Made by a program: the position numbers and the translations under genes
Shown: one piece after another, positions 9,827-19,664 of the stretch
How the letters are laid out: each line of letters opens with the position of its first letter
How positions within the stretch are numbered: the first letter of the stretch is position 1
DNA from: an uncultured Rubripirellula sp.
Lineage (GTDB): Bacteria > Planctomycetota > Planctomycetia > Pirellulales > Pirellulaceae
Reading direction: 5' to 3'
NCBI GenBank assembly: GCA_938045805.1
Contig: CALIBL010000055.1
Coordinates: 56,926-120,925, forward strand
Length of the DNA stretch: 64,000 bases
The notes under the pieces: generated by a model
Seen by the model: the letters and a program-made list of their open reading frames with translations, nothing else
The model's database searches: none
What the model was told of the DNA's origin: nothing

Positions 9827-11788
9827 ATGCGGAACGCGATGAACAACGAACATGACTTGAAATCACAAGCTCTTGGAGTGCTTCGGGAGCGATTTGGGCT
9901 TGTGAATTTCAGACAGGGCCAAAAGTCCGTTATTCACCGCATCCTCGAGGGTAAGAATGTGGCAGCTGTTTTCCCAACTGGTGGAGGAAAGAGCCTGTGC
10001 TACCAATTACCAAGCCTACTTCTTCCCGGCACAACCGTCGTTATCTCTCCCCTGATCGCGTTGATGAAAGACCAGTGCGATGCGTTAATGGGTAAGGGAA
10101 TCATGGCATCGCGATTGGATTCGTCTCAGAGTGCAAATGAAATTCGAGAGACATTCCGGAATCTTCAGTCGGGAAAAACGAAGATCCTCTATCTCGCACC
10201 GGAACGGTTTTTCAACGAAAGATTCCTCGCCTCGATTCGCAAGATGAACATATCTTTGTTCGCAATCGATGAGGCGCACTGCATCAGCCAATGGGGACAC
10301 CATTTCCGGCCCGACTACTTGAAACTGGCCGCCCTCACGAAACATTTAGGTGTGAATCAGGTCTTGGCACTTACAGCGACAGCAACACCCACAGTCCTTG
10401 CTGACATACGGAAGGCATTCAGCATCAAAAAAGGTGATGCAATTCGCACCAAATTCTACCGCCCGAACCTCAAACTTCTCGCCAGCACAACCACCACCGA
10501 AAGCCAATACCAGACCCTTCTGTCACGAATACAGACACAGGAAACTGGCGCCACGTTGGTTTACGTAACGCTACAAAAAACAGCCGAGGAAATCGCAGGT
10601 TTCCTACGGGACGATGGTTTTGATGCACTTGCATACCACGCTGGTATGGAGAGTGAAGTACGCAACGAGATTCAAAAAGAATTCATTTCTTCGCAATCCA
10701 AGATCATTGTCGCAACGATTGCGTTCGGGATGGGTATCGACAAATCAGACATTCGAAATGTCTATCACTTCAATGCACCAAAATCTCTCGAAGGTTATGC
10801 GCAGGAAATTGGAAGAGCGGGTCGGGACGGAAAAAAATCCACTTGCGAGATGCTACTAGCTCCAGAAGATCGAATCATCTTGGAAAACTTTAGCTACGGT
10901 GACACGCCTACTAAAAAAAGCATTCAGCATTTCGCGGAAATTGTACGCGGTCAAGCAGAAACATTTCACCTTTCGCACCATAAGCTTGCAAATGAAACTA
11001 ACATTCGCCTGACTGTACTCCGAACCTTAATGACGTATTTGGAACTTGACGGGTGGATCGAAGCAACCTCTCCAAGGTACGAAAGCTATCGGTTAAAACC
11101 CCATGTAAGCTCTCAAGTGATTCTGAATCAATACGAAGGTGAACAACGCCAATTCATTGCGGAACTACTAAGCTGTCTAACTAAAGGACGGATTTGGTTT
11201 AGCTTAAACCTAACGATTGCTTCCAAACGGCTGAATCGCTCACGCGAAGAAATCATCGAGGCGTTGAACGAACTTGGCGAACAAAACTGGGTTGAAACAC
11301 AGGTTGCTGATCTAACTTTCGGGTATCGATGGAAAAAACGGTTCACACAATTGGGTCGCCTCGTCAATCAACTCCATGCACGACTTCTACAGAGGGAAGC
11401 GGATGACATCGAGCGAACAGCAATGGTATTTGACTTAGCGAAAACAAACCGATGTTACGCTGCAACACTCTCAGAACACTTTGGCGAAACTCTTGATGGA
11501 CCATGCGGGAATTGCTCGATATGCCTCAATCAAAATCAAGATGGCGACAGACGCGAACAGCGACCTCAACTCTCTATTGGTACAGCAGCAAAAAAAATTC
11601 TTGAAGAGGTTATTCGTAAGTATCCCGACGAGTTCGACTCTGCACGTGACCGAGCTAAGTTCCTTTGTGGTCTATCAACACCCGTGATGATTCGAAAACG
11701 CCTCACCAAGCACGCAGCCTTTGGGATTTGTCACCGAATCCCGTTTCATCAAGTTTTGCAACAAGTCATGACGAGCCCAGACTCTTAG
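9827..11788 (+). CDS. recQ: RecQ-family ATP-dependent DNA helicase
   Basis: A 653-residue superfamily 2 helicase. Walker A is GGGKSLCYQLP, the Walker B box is DEAH (residues 148-151) followed by the RecQ-specific aromatic-rich loop beginning CISQWGHHFRPDY, and motif VI is seen as QEIGRAGRDGK. After the two RecA-like lobes there is a RecQ-C-terminal region with four zinc cysteines, one in NRCYAATLSEHFGE and three in CGNCSIC. RecQ unwinds 3'-to-5' during recombination and fork repair. The remaining C-terminal 85 residues do not look like a standard HRDC domain. The gene lies 24 bases after the isomerase. The first ATG is used; a second in-frame ATG four codons later is also possible. Confidence 0.9.
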   Translation: MRNAMNNEHDLKSQALGVLRERFGLVNFRQGQKSVIHRILEGKNVAAVFPTGGGKSLCYQLPSLLLPGTTVVISPLIALMKDQCDALMGKGIMASRLDSSQSANEIRETFRNLQSGKTKILYLAPERFFNERFLASIRKMNISLFAIDEAHCISQWGHHFRPDYLKLAALTKHLGVNQVLALTATATPTVLADIRKAFSIKKGDAIRTKFYRPNLKLLASTTTTESQYQTLLSRIQTQETGATLVYVTLQKTAEEIAGFLRDDGFDALAYHAGMESEVRNEIQKEFISSQSKIIVATIAFGMGIDKSDIRNVYHFNAPKSLEGYAQEIGRAGRDGKKSTCEMLLAPEDRIILENFSYGDTPTKKSIQHFAEIVRGQAETFHLSHHKLANETNIRLTVLRTLMTYLELDGWIEATSPRYESYRLKPHVSSQVILNQYEGEQRQFIAELLSCLTKGRIWFSLNLTIASKRLNRSREEIIEALNELGEQNWVETQVADLTFGYRWKKRFTQLGRLVNQLHARLLQREADDIERTAMVFDLAKTNRCYAATLSEHFGETLDGPCGNCSICLNQNQDGDRREQRPQLSIGTAAKKILEEVIRKYPDEFDSARDRAKFLCGLSTPVMIRKRLTKHAAFGICHRIPFHQVLQQVMTSPDS

Positions 11789-11867
11789 AAGATGACACGG
11801 GTCACAAGAAAACAGCATTTTTCCTGCAGACCGAGCTTGCTGAACACCGATCACCAAGGAGAGGCTC

Positions 11868-11895
11868 TTGACGAAAAAGATCGCTTGTTGATAAT
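11868..11895 (+). promoter_or_regulatory. Sigma-70-type promoter for tRNA-Ala
   Basis: TTGACG at 11868-11873 and GATAAT at 11890-11895 are separated by 16 bases, a close match to the vegetative consensus. Transcription would start around 11902, about 42 bases before the tRNA. No other gene lies between, so this element most likely drives the tRNA. Confidence 0.55.
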
Positions 11896-11943
11896 TTTTC
11901 GGCTGGGAAATCAAGACTTGATTTCTTCTGGCTCATTGATTTT

Positions 11944-12016
<73 letters not shown>

Positions 12017-12031
12017 CTCCAATATGATCTT

Positions 12032-12069
12032 AAAAGACCACCATCGGTTTCGTTGGTGGTCTTTTTTTT
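12032..12069 (+). terminator. Rho-independent terminator after tRNA-Ala
   Basis: The stem AGACCACC (12035-12042) pairs with GGTGGTCT (12055-12062), followed by a run of T to 12069 and preceded by an A run that extends the stem. It starts 15 bases after the tRNA and would also stop transcription in the reverse direction weakly. Confidence 0.8.
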
Positions 12070-12120
12070 GCCCAGAGCTGTTATTCGGGACATGTCACTC
12101 CTTTCTCTCGAGGCCTTGGT

Positions 12121-13038
12121 TTGCGGACGCAACGATTGGAACAAGTCGACGCGCAGCAGCCTGAAGTGATTGTGGCGAAGTCTCGGGAATCTCGCGTCAT
12201 GCGGCATCTGTTTTTGGTGCTCTGTGCAGCTGAGATTGGCTCCACACTACGGTGCAATCAGGGCACTTGGTACCTGCGTGTCAACGCAATTGATGCTGCA
12301 AAAGCTCAGCAAGAAATCCATGAGTACCAGACGGAAACCCAAGTCATCGCGGCCCCAGCAGAAACGCGTCATATTTCGCCAAAAGCTGCTGTCTTGGGGA
12401 GTGCCATCTACGCATTGATCTTAGGAACAGTGATGTATGCCCAGCACTCGGAGGCGTATGGAGACTTCCTCAAAACCGCGGGACAAATGCAATCCTCGGA
12501 AGTCAGAAATGGTCACTTATGGCGTTGCGTTACAGCCTTAACGCTCCATCAAGATGCAGCTCATCTTGCTGGCAATCTAGTGATGGGTATCGTCTATGGA
12601 TGGATGGTGACCAATCGGCTGGGTGCCGGAGTCGGCTGGCTGGCGACCGTTCTCGCTGCTAGCTTTGGAAACCTTCTTTGTGGACTGGTACGACCAGAAG
12701 GCCACACTTCGATTGGAGCTTCAACTGCCGTCTTTGCCGGACTAGGGATCTTGGCCGCTGAAGCAACTGTTACAGCCAAATCATCTGATACCTCAACTGC
12801 CCGACGTTGGCTGCCTCTAATTTCGGGATGCGTGCTCTTTGCCTGGACAGGTACAGGGGGAAGTCAAACCGACGTCCTTGCACACTTGGCAGGTTTTTCC
12901 GTGGGAGCGACGACGGGTGTACTGATAACCGCGCCTCCCGCACCGTGGAGCCGTTGGCTGTGGAACAACCAACTTGCCTGTGCCGGTGTTGCCGTTGGTA
13001 CTGTGATCGCAAGTTGGATACTGGCAATCAAGCAATGA
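12121..13038 (+). CDS. Rhomboid-family intramembrane serine protease
   Basis: A 305-residue membrane protein. The catalytic serine is Ser201 in GASTAVFAG and the catalytic histidine His255 in AHLAGFSVG; the conserved H-x-x-x-N of helix 2 is seen as HLAGN near residue 150. About six hydrophobic segments follow residue 85. The soluble N-terminal 75 residues (a segment with NQGTWYLRVN and an AKAQQEIHEY helix) resemble the small alpha/beta domain in front of many bacterial rhomboids. The start is uncertain: the frame has no ATG before residue 27, and I take the TTG at 12121; the ATG at 12199 would remove part of the N-terminal domain. The 3' end overlaps the convergent DUF1501 gene by 11 bases. 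Confidence 0.85.
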   Translation: MRTQRLEQVDAQQPEVIVAKSRESRVMRHLFLVLCAAEIGSTLRCNQGTWYLRVNAIDAAKAQQEIHEYQTETQVIAAPAETRHISPKAAVLGSAIYALILGTVMYAQHSEAYGDFLKTAGQMQSSEVRNGHLWRCVTALTLHQDAAHLAGNLVMGIVYGWMVTNRLGAGVGWLATVLAASFGNLLCGLVRPEGHTSIGASTAVFAGLGILAAEATVTAKSSDTSTARRWLPLISGCVLFAWTGTGGSQTDVLAHLAGFSVGATTGVLITAPPAPWSRWLWNNQLACAGVAVGTVIASWILAIKQ

Positions 13039-14485
13039 TCTCATGAATTGGCTCTACCTCTTCAACGCCAACAAGCTTTTGATCCAATCCACCAAAAAAG
13101 TAGGAGAGCTGATTGGGATTCATACCGAGCTGATTCAGCACCGTTGCATGAAGGTGTTTGACATGCAGGGGATTTTCAACGGCACTCGAACCTAACTCAT
13201 CCGTCGTACCAAAGCTGACTCCGCCCTTGATCCCACCACCAGCCATCCACATCGTGAATCCGTACGAATTATGATCTCGCCCAGATCCCTTCGCATATTC
13301 CGCGGTCGGCTGACGCCCAAATTCACCGCCCCAGACAACGAGTGTCTCATCTAGCATTCCTCGTTGCTTGAGGTCACTAAGCAAAGCTGCGATGGGAAGA
13401 TCCGTCCGGCCCGCGTGGCGATTATGGTTGAGCTCTAAGTCGCCGTGTGCGTCCCAGTTGTCGTCGTTATGTGCGCCACCACTGTAGAGCTGGATAAATC
13501 GAACCCCTCGTTGCACCAACCGACGAGCAAGCAGGCAGCGAGTTCCAAAGTCTTTGGTCTCGTCTCGATCGATTCCATAAAGGCTGAGTGTTCGTTCGTC
13601 TTCGGTCGATAAATCAACGGCTTCCGGAGCGGTGGACTGCATTTTGTACGCTAGTTCATAACTGGCAATCCGAGACGCCAAGTCATCGTTACCGGCACGA
13701 TGAGTCAGGTGACTTGTGTTAGCTTCTTGAATGGAATCTAACAGCTTTCGTTGCATCTCAAGGCTGATTCCCTCGGGTGGAGCAAGATTCAAGATTGGTG
13801 CGCCGTTGGTTCGGAAAACGGTTCCTTGATAAGTTGCAGGCATGTAACCGCTGCTCCAATTCTTGGCACCACTAATCGGACCTCCTGATGGATCTAACAT
13901 CACCACAAATCCAGGCAGGTTCTCATTTTCACTACCCAGTCCGTAATTGACCCATGACCCGAGAGCAGGGCTACCTGATAGAACTTTCCCGCTGTTCATC
14001 ATGAGCATTGCGGAACCGTGGATTGGTGAATCCGCGGTCATTGAATGCAAGAAAGCAATATCATCAACGTGCTTGGCAACATTGGGAAATAGCGAGCTAA
14101 CCCATTTACCACACTCGCCATGCTGCTTGAAATTCCAGCGAGGCTCCACAATGCGACCACCTTTACGATGACCACCACGACCAAAAGTCTTGACCTCGAC
14201 CGTCTTGCCGTCCATCCCATTCATTGATGGTTTGTAATCGAATGTGTCGATATGGCTCGGACCACCGTACATGAATAAGAAAATAACCGACTTGGCTTTG
14301 GGTGCAAAATGCGGTGGTTTTGGCGCGAGTGGATTGAGACTGACCGCATCCGCACCTGATGCCTCGGCAAAAAAACCGTCTTGCCCAAGCATGGAACTGA
14401 GCGCGGCTGCACCAAATCCGCCGCCCGTCTGCCAGATAAATTCCCTGCGAGTGCGTCCACAAAAATCGGATCGTTTCCGGTTCAT
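13028..14485 (-). CDS. DUF1501 family protein, Tat-exported
   Basis: A 485-residue protein of the planctomycete-rich DUF1501 family, which has an alkaline phosphatase/sulfatase-like fold (segments SVIFLFMYGGPSHIDTFDYKP, shortened here as VIFLFMYGGPSHIDTFD, and TLVVWGGEFGRQPTAEY). The N-terminus has a twin-arginine leader (GRTRREFIWQTGG). The ATG at 14485 is preceded by AGAGAAG and is preferred to an upstream start at 14533. DUF1501 genes are almost always next to a DUF1549/DUF1553 cytochrome gene, as here, and the pair probably forms one transcript. The biochemical function of the pair is unknown. Confidence 0.88.
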   Translation of the reverse strand: MNRKRSDFCGRTRREFIWQTGGGFGAAALSSMLGQDGFFAEASGADAVSLNPLAPKPPHFAPKAKSVIFLFMYGGPSHIDTFDYKPSMNGMDGKTVEVKTFGRGGHRKGGRIVEPRWNFKQHGECGKWVSSLFPNVAKHVDDIAFLHSMTADSPIHGSAMLMMNSGKVLSGSPALGSWVNYGLGSENENLPGFVVMLDPSGGPISGAKNWSSGYMPATYQGTVFRTNGAPILNLAPPEGISLEMQRKLLDSIQEANTSHLTHRAGNDDLASRIASYELAYKMQSTAPEAVDLSTEDERTLSLYGIDRDETKDFGTRCLLARRLVQRGVRFIQLYSGGAHNDDNWDAHGDLELNHNRHAGRTDLPIAALLSDLKQRGMLDETLVVWGGEFGRQPTAEYAKGSGRDHNSYGFTMWMAGGGIKGGVSFGTTDELGSSAVENPLHVKHLHATVLNQLGMNPNQLSYFFGGLDQKLVGVEEVEPIHEIIA

Positions 14486-14613
14486 ATTCTTCTCTGATTT
14501 TCTTGATCTAAAACTCAAACCATCCCGCATCAATCACGTCAGCCCAAAAGCCAACATCATTAATGGAGTGGATTCGCCGAATAACGACGATCTTCCACCC
14601 TGCTATTTTGAAG

Positions 14614-17046
14614 CTAGTCGAGGAATAAAAACTCGTTCCAGTTCAAAACGGAAAGGCAAAATAATTCCACCGCACGCTCTCGCGTAATCGAGTACTCTGC
14701 TTGCAGTTCGTTCATCAGTTTAGCGCCACGCTCAATTTCCTCTTTCGTAGCATCTCGCGACAGCACCGAATGAATGGTTTGACGAACCACTCCCTCGTCA
14801 TCCGTATCGCTCAGTTTCATCGAAGCAGCCAAACGCTGTGCCTGCTGGTGAACAAATTCACTGTTCAGCAGAGCTAGTGATTGAGCTGGTTGGAGAGTGA
14901 TGAATCTTTCTTCACACGTTAAATCTGGATCCGGAAAGTCAAAAGCAGTTAACAACGGGGTCAAGAGTGATCGCTTTACGTGAATGTAGACGCTACGTCG
15001 ATTTTGATCGGCTTCGCTGGACTGCCCCCAACCGCTACCAGGTCGAGATTGCCCGGCGAGTACTTCACGACTCAACTGCGGATAAAAGCTCGGGCCGTAA
15101 ACATTTTCGTTAAGCGAGCCGTTGGTCAACAAGATTGAATCGCGTATCTCCTCAGCACTTAAACGCCGAGAATCGAACTTCCAGAACAGATCATTGTTCG
15201 GATCGATAGCAACTGCATCGTCACGAATCTGCGATGACATCTGGTAAGCGCGACTGGACATAATCAGTCGATGCATCTCCTTGAATGACCAGCCTGAATC
15301 AATGAACTTGAGCGCCAGCCAATCGAGCAATTCGGGATGCGTCGGGGGTATTCCAAGCTGACCAAAGTTATTGGCACTGCGGACAATCCCACGCCCAAAA
15401 TGGAATTGCCAGATTCGATTCACTGCAACCCTTGCAGCGAGAAGATTATCCTTGCTAGTGATCCATGCGGCGAGCACACGGCGGCGACCAGCGGAGCCAG
15501 AGGCTGACTCAAAAGCAACGGGCTGCACGGATTCAGATCCGAAAATCTCTGGAAATCGAGGCTCAACGGGATCACCTGGAACGTGAGGACTACCTCTTTG
15601 CAGAACAAACATCTGCTTCGGCTCTTGAGTCTGCGCAAGCCCCATCACCATTTCGCGAGGAGGAAGTGCTTTACTTTCTTCTTCAACTCGCTGCTTTTGT
15701 TTTTTCAATTCCTCATAGCGAGACCATTGCTCTGCATCGAGATGATCCCTCAGCTTCGCTTTGAGAACCTCTTGCCTCCGCTTGGGTGGACCCTCGGTGG
15801 CACGCTGGTCAGGAGCAGACATGGTGGCGATGCCGGCTTGTTCAATCTCTCGCAATGCGGAATCAACCTCTCGCTTTGCTTGATCATTTGCCTGATAGCG
15901 GGCATTAAGCTCGTCGGAAGAAACATCAATTTGGTTGTTCGAACGCTGATCGCCTCGATGACCCCAACTCGTAACGTCCGCAAACATGCTAAGTAGACTG
16001 TAATAATCCTTCTGAGGAATGGGATCGATCTTGTGGTCATGACAACGGGCACAGTTGATCGTTAACCCCAGCATGACTTGGCTTGTTGTGGTCAAAATAT
16101 CGTCCAGCTCATCGTAAATTGCCAAAAGAGGATCGGCTGGTTCGTCATCCCAAATACCTAGACGATAATAGCCGGTCGCTGTGAGACTCTCTTTGGTGAC
16201 CTCATCAAGCTCATCTCCAGCTAGCTGCTCAGCGATGAATCGATCATAAGGCTTATCTTCATTGAAAGCACGAATAACGTAATCTCGATACTTCCAAGCG
16301 TTCGGTTTTGCGCCATCACGTTCGTATGAATTGGTTTCGGCATAGCGAACCAAATCCAACCAGTGTCGACCCCAGCGTTCACCGTAGTGAGGTGACTGCA
16401 AAAGTAGTTCCACCTGCTGCATGAATGCATCTTGATCCGTGTTCGCCTCAAATTCCCGAATCTGTTCAGCGGTGGGTGGTAAACCTGTCAAGTCGTAGTA
16501 CGCGCGACGCAAAAGATCTGAACGCTTCGCTGGTGCGTTTGGACGAAGTCCAGCGGAATTCAGCGAATCGTAAATGAACGCATCAATTGGATTTTTGGCC
16601 CATGCTGGGTCGTTTACCTTTGGTACAGGCGATTCTCGCATCGGCTTAAAGGCCCAATGCTCATCCCAATTAGCACCCTGCTCGATCCATTTTCTCAAAG
16701 TGTTGACCTGTCTCTCTGAAAGACGGTCACCTTCAGGTGGCATTCGGTCAAATTCGTCATCCGAAGTCACTCTGGAAAGGATTTCACTGGCTGATGGATC
16801 ACTCGGCACGATCGCAAACGAGCCTGAATCCGTCTCGGCGAAGGCGGTAGCCTGCGTGGAAAAATTCAAACCGCCTTCCGCATCATCTGGCCCATGACAG
16901 GCATAACAATGCTTGGCGAGTATCGGTTTGACCTCTTGAACAAAGTCAACCACATCTTGAGCAGCAACAATCTGACACTGCAGGGTCACAGGAAACCCAA
17001 AGACAAAGGCCAAGACAAACCATTTTGTGATCGGATAAGAGGGCAT
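14614..17046 (-). CDS. PSCyt1/DUF1549/DUF1553 secreted cytochrome protein
   Basis: An 810-residue secreted protein. A signal peptide (residues 1-29) is followed by a planctomycete cytochrome C-like domain with CYACHG at residues 47-52 and the DRMPPEGDRLS loop containing the likely methionine ligand. DUF1549 occupies about residues 150-355 (NPIDAFIYDSL, WGRHWLDLVRYAET, CARCHDHKIDPI with a second CxxCH). DUF1553 fills about 520-770 (RVAVNRIWQFHFGRGIV, PTHPELLDWLA, QSLALLNS). Residues 390-460 are rich in charged coil. The family is a signature of Planctomycetes and Verrucomicrobia and is suspected to act in polysaccharide-related oxidation; this is not proven. It is upstream of the DUF1501 gene on the same strand. 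Confidence 0.9.
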   Translation of the reverse strand: MPSYPITKWFVLAFVFGFPVTLQCQIVAAQDVVDFVQEVKPILAKHCYACHGPDDAEGGLNFSTQATAFAETDSGSFAIVPSDPSASEILSRVTSDDEFDRMPPEGDRLSERQVNTLRKWIEQGANWDEHWAFKPMRESPVPKVNDPAWAKNPIDAFIYDSLNSAGLRPNAPAKRSDLLRRAYYDLTGLPPTAEQIREFEANTDQDAFMQQVELLLQSPHYGERWGRHWLDLVRYAETNSYERDGAKPNAWKYRDYVIRAFNEDKPYDRFIAEQLAGDELDEVTKESLTATGYYRLGIWDDEPADPLLAIYDELDDILTTTSQVMLGLTINCARCHDHKIDPIPQKDYYSLLSMFADVTSWGHRGDQRSNNQIDVSSDELNARYQANDQAKREVDSALREIEQAGIATMSAPDQRATEGPPKRRQEVLKAKLRDHLDAEQWSRYEELKKQKQRVEEESKALPPREMVMGLAQTQEPKQMFVLQRGSPHVPGDPVEPRFPEIFGSESVQPVAFESASGSAGRRRVLAAWITSKDNLLAARVAVNRIWQFHFGRGIVRSANNFGQLGIPPTHPELLDWLALKFIDSGWSFKEMHRLIMSSRAYQMSSQIRDDAVAIDPNNDLFWKFDSRRLSAEEIRDSILLTNGSLNENVYGPSFYPQLSREVLAGQSRPGSGWGQSSEADQNRRSVYIHVKRSLLTPLLTAFDFPDPDLTCEERFITLQPAQSLALLNSEFVHQQAQRLAASMKLSDTDDEGVVRQTIHSVLSRDATKEEIERGAKLMNELQAEYSITRERAVELFCLSVLNWNEFLFLD

Positions 17047-17419
17047 ACGGGATTCACTCAGTCGATTCGAGCCATCGGGAACGCAGAAACATCAGCGGCA
17101 TTGGAGGGACAGCAGAGGAGGTATTGCTGATACCGCATCGGGAAGCTGTCCTCTATTGTGACAGGTCTCAGTGACGATGCCAATTAGAATCACGACGACA
17201 TTGAATCGACATCACCACTTCTCTTTCTACTCACGGCAATGGAAATGGGGGGGAGGCTACCTCGCGAACCAGAAACCTACTAATGTCGCCCCACCATCCT
17301 GCCCACTTGAAGCATCAACAGTCAAATTAGTGTCGTCTGAGCAGGAGAAATTGGCTAACCTTCCGAATCATCTAATCGCTTGAACTCCACCGGCATGCCA
17401 CCCCCCCCAAATATTCTCC
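17047..17419. other. Intergenic region between divergent genes
   Basis: This 373-base stretch separates the minus-strand cytochrome gene from the plus-strand acyltransferase gene and must hold both promoters. I see no convincing gene. It contains a G run near 17247-17252 and a run of C just before the acyltransferase start (about 17401-17408). No clear sigma-70 promoter was found by eye. Confidence 0.5.
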
Positions 17420-18106
17420 ATGAAGCGACTGCTGACTCAATTTGCTGCATTCATCCTGGGAGCCTACGGAGTCGCTCTTCGGGTAACCTGCCGCATTCAT
17501 CTGCATCACGATAAACGCGCGGAAGTCGCGGAAAGAGGGTTTCGATACGTCTTTGGCACCGGCCACGCTTACCAAATCAGCGGACTCGTCTCAGCTGACC
17601 GCGGAACGGGTGCGATGGTATCGCGTTCGCGCGACGGAGGAATGGTGGTGCCGATGCTGAAGTGGTGCGGCCATGTCCCCATTCGGGGCAGTAGCGGCAC
17701 TGGCAGAAAGGGTGGTGGTCCCGCGCTGCAGGCACTGATCAAACATGTGATCGCAGGGCACTCGGCAATGCTAGCTTTTGACGGACCGCGGGGGCCTCGG
17801 GGTGAAGTGCAACGCGGACTGGCAATGTTGGCTTCAAAAACGAACTCTGCGGTCTTTTTCGCATTGGGTCGCCCCAGTCGCCGTTTGATCCTTCGTAAAA
17901 CATGGGATCGATTCCAGATCCCACTGCCGTTTTCGAGGATTGATCTCTATTTTTCAGAACCGATCACAATGAACTCGCAGGAAACCCTCGATCAGTTTCG
18001 CAATCGTCTTCAGGTTGTTTGGGAAGAGCTTGAATTGAGATACGATCCAGACGAGGCATCGGCAGCTTCTCTTACCAATCGTTTTGACCAGCAGTCCGCC
18101 GCATAA
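17420..18106 (+). CDS. DUF374 lysophospholipid acyltransferase-like protein
   Basis: A 228-residue protein of the DUF374 branch of the LPLAT superfamily. The family motifs are present: SRSRDGG, then VPIRGSSGTGRKGG, then AFDGPRGPRG, and a late KTWDRFQIPLPFSR segment. An N-terminal hydrophobic helix anchors it to the membrane. LPLAT enzymes transfer acyl chains to glycerolipids or lipid A; DUF374 members often sit in lipopolysaccharide gene sets, but here the neighbours give no pathway. The usual HX4D motif of classical acyltransferases is not obvious (AYQI occupies the equivalent position after GTGH), so the acceptor and the chemistry remain uncertain. Confidence 0.8.
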   Translation: MKRLLTQFAAFILGAYGVALRVTCRIHLHHDKRAEVAERGFRYVFGTGHAYQISGLVSADRGTGAMVSRSRDGGMVVPMLKWCGHVPIRGSSGTGRKGGGPALQALIKHVIAGHSAMLAFDGPRGPRGEVQRGLAMLASKTNSAVFFALGRPSRRLILRKTWDRFQIPLPFSRIDLYFSEPITMNSQETLDQFRNRLQVVWEELELRYDPDEASAASLTNRFDQQSAA

Positions 18107-18241
18107 GAATCAGGTTTCCCTGCGCTTCATGCACTGGTTTTGCTCTGTTTAACGGACCGGTTTCCCGACGCGGAATGCAACTGTTCACCCTTGTTACGAT
18201 TGGCCCCTCCAATCAACCGTTCGATAGAAAGTAATGAAACG

Positions 18242-18772
18242 ATGACGCAGCCACTGACCGCGGAACAGGTTCCCTCAATGTTGGAATCTGCCATAGCGCA
18301 AATTCAGTTTGCGAGGAATTACACACTTGAACTCCTCAATGGGACCCCCAAAGAAGATTGGTTTATCATCCCGGACGGGTTACCGACCAATCTAGCATGG
18401 CAAGTGGGGCATTTAGCTGTGAGCCAATACGGTCTTTTGATGTTCCGGATACGTGGGCGTGATACGGCAGACCTTGAATTGATCCCGGGACGATTTCGAA
18501 AGGCATATAGTCGACAATCTGTCCCTTCCGACTCGCCAGACAAGCAGCCTACAGCATTGGAACTACTCGAACGGCTCGAAGAGGTGCATCGACGAGCACT
18601 CTCTGAAATCACGTCGGCTTCGGTTGAAACCCTGATGGAACCGGTGGATATGCCTTATGCTGCGTACCCGATCAAACTTGGTGCGGTTCTATTTTGTCCT
18701 CTGCATGAGCAGATCCATGCTGGGCAAATCGGGCTGATCCGTCGAGCCTTGGGCCATGATCCGATTCGATAG
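18242..18772 (+). CDS. DinB-like four-helix-bundle protein
   Basis: A 176-residue protein with the DinB/YfiT helical-bundle pattern: LNGTPKEDWFIIPDGLPTNL, then WQVGHLAVSQYG with the first metal histidine, and HEQIHAGQIGLIRR with the last two. The three histidines H-x..-H-x3-H are the usual divalent-metal site. Members include thiol-dependent S-transferases (bacillithiol, mycothiol) and uncharacterised stress proteins. The ATG at 18242 is preferred because family similarity begins there; the frame is open from 18140, but the extra residues look like untranslated leader. The methyltransferase gene follows after 38 bases. Confidence 0.78.
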   Translation: MTQPLTAEQVPSMLESAIAQIQFARNYTLELLNGTPKEDWFIIPDGLPTNLAWQVGHLAVSQYGLLMFRIRGRDTADLELIPGRFRKAYSRQSVPSDSPDKQPTALELLERLEEVHRRALSEITSASVETLMEPVDMPYAAYPIKLGAVLFCPLHEQIHAGQIGLIRRALGHDPIR

Positions 18773-18810
18773 TTGCCCCAAGAATCCTTTAGCCATCAGT
18801 TGGTAGTTGC

Positions 18811-19626
18811 GTGACTTTTAACTCAAAAACCTCCGCCCCCTCGCTCGAAATCCGCGAAGAGTCAATTTACGACCACCCCAAGTACTACGACTTAGTTTTT
18901 GGAGCGGATTGTGCGGCGGAAATTCGGTTTATCTTGGGATGCGGCGACCTCTTTCTCGACCGAGCACCAACACGTTTCTTTGAACCTGCCTGCGGAACCG
19001 GAAGACTCATCCACGCCCTTGCCAAACGCGGGTATGAGGTTGCGGGACTTGATTTGAATGACAAGGCGATCGACTTCTGCAACGCTCGCTTAACCCGTCA
19101 AGGATTCAAGCCGTCTACTTTTGTTGCTGACATGTCCGATTTTAAAACGAAGAGGACCTATGACATTGGTTTCAACACCATTAACAGCTTCCGTCATCTT
19201 GGCAGTGAAACGGCTGCAAGGAAACACCTGCAGTGCATGGGACAAAGCATTCGCGAAGGAGGCCTTTACCTGCTGGGCATCCACCTGACACCCTCTGAGA
19301 TCGCACCAAGCGAAACGGAGTCGTGGTCAGCAAGAAGGGGACACCTTGCAATCAACACGCACATGTGGACTAAAGAACGCGACCCAAAACGGCGTGTTGA
19401 ACGCTTTGGTATCCAATTTGATGTCCATCGACCCTCAGGCAGTTTTCGCATCTTGGACGAACTGGTGCTGCGAAGCTATACCTCAAGCCAGATGAACCGA
19501 CTCATTCGCTCGAGTGGTTGCTGGGAGACAGTTGAAACCTTCAGCTTCGCTTACGACTTAGACGAGCCCATTGAAGTCAATGGAGCCAGCGAGGATGTTG
19601 TTTACGTTTTGCGATGCACTCAATGA
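18811..19626 (+). CDS. Class I SAM-dependent methyltransferase
   Basis: A 271-residue methyltransferase. Motif I is FFEPACGTGRL, the ribose-binding acidic residue is in VAGLDLND, and a motif IV-like segment is YDIGFNTINSFRHL. The N-terminus (YDHPKYYDLVFG) resembles that of small-molecule methyltransferases that act on unknown acceptors. It starts with GTG at 18811; no upstream ATG fits the frame. It follows the DinB-like gene closely and may be cotranscribed. The substrate cannot be named. Confidence 0.82.
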   Translation: MTFNSKTSAPSLEIREESIYDHPKYYDLVFGADCAAEIRFILGCGDLFLDRAPTRFFEPACGTGRLIHALAKRGYEVAGLDLNDKAIDFCNARLTRQGFKPSTFVADMSDFKTKRTYDIGFNTINSFRHLGSETAARKHLQCMGQSIREGGLYLLGIHLTPSEIAPSETESWSARRGHLAINTHMWTKERDPKRRVERFGIQFDVHRPSGSFRILDELVLRSYTSSQMNRLIRSSGCWETVETFSFAYDLDEPIEVNGASEDVVYVLRCTQ

Positions 19627-19664
19627 GACGAAAGCCACATCGAAGCCAATCACTTGCAGCTGAT

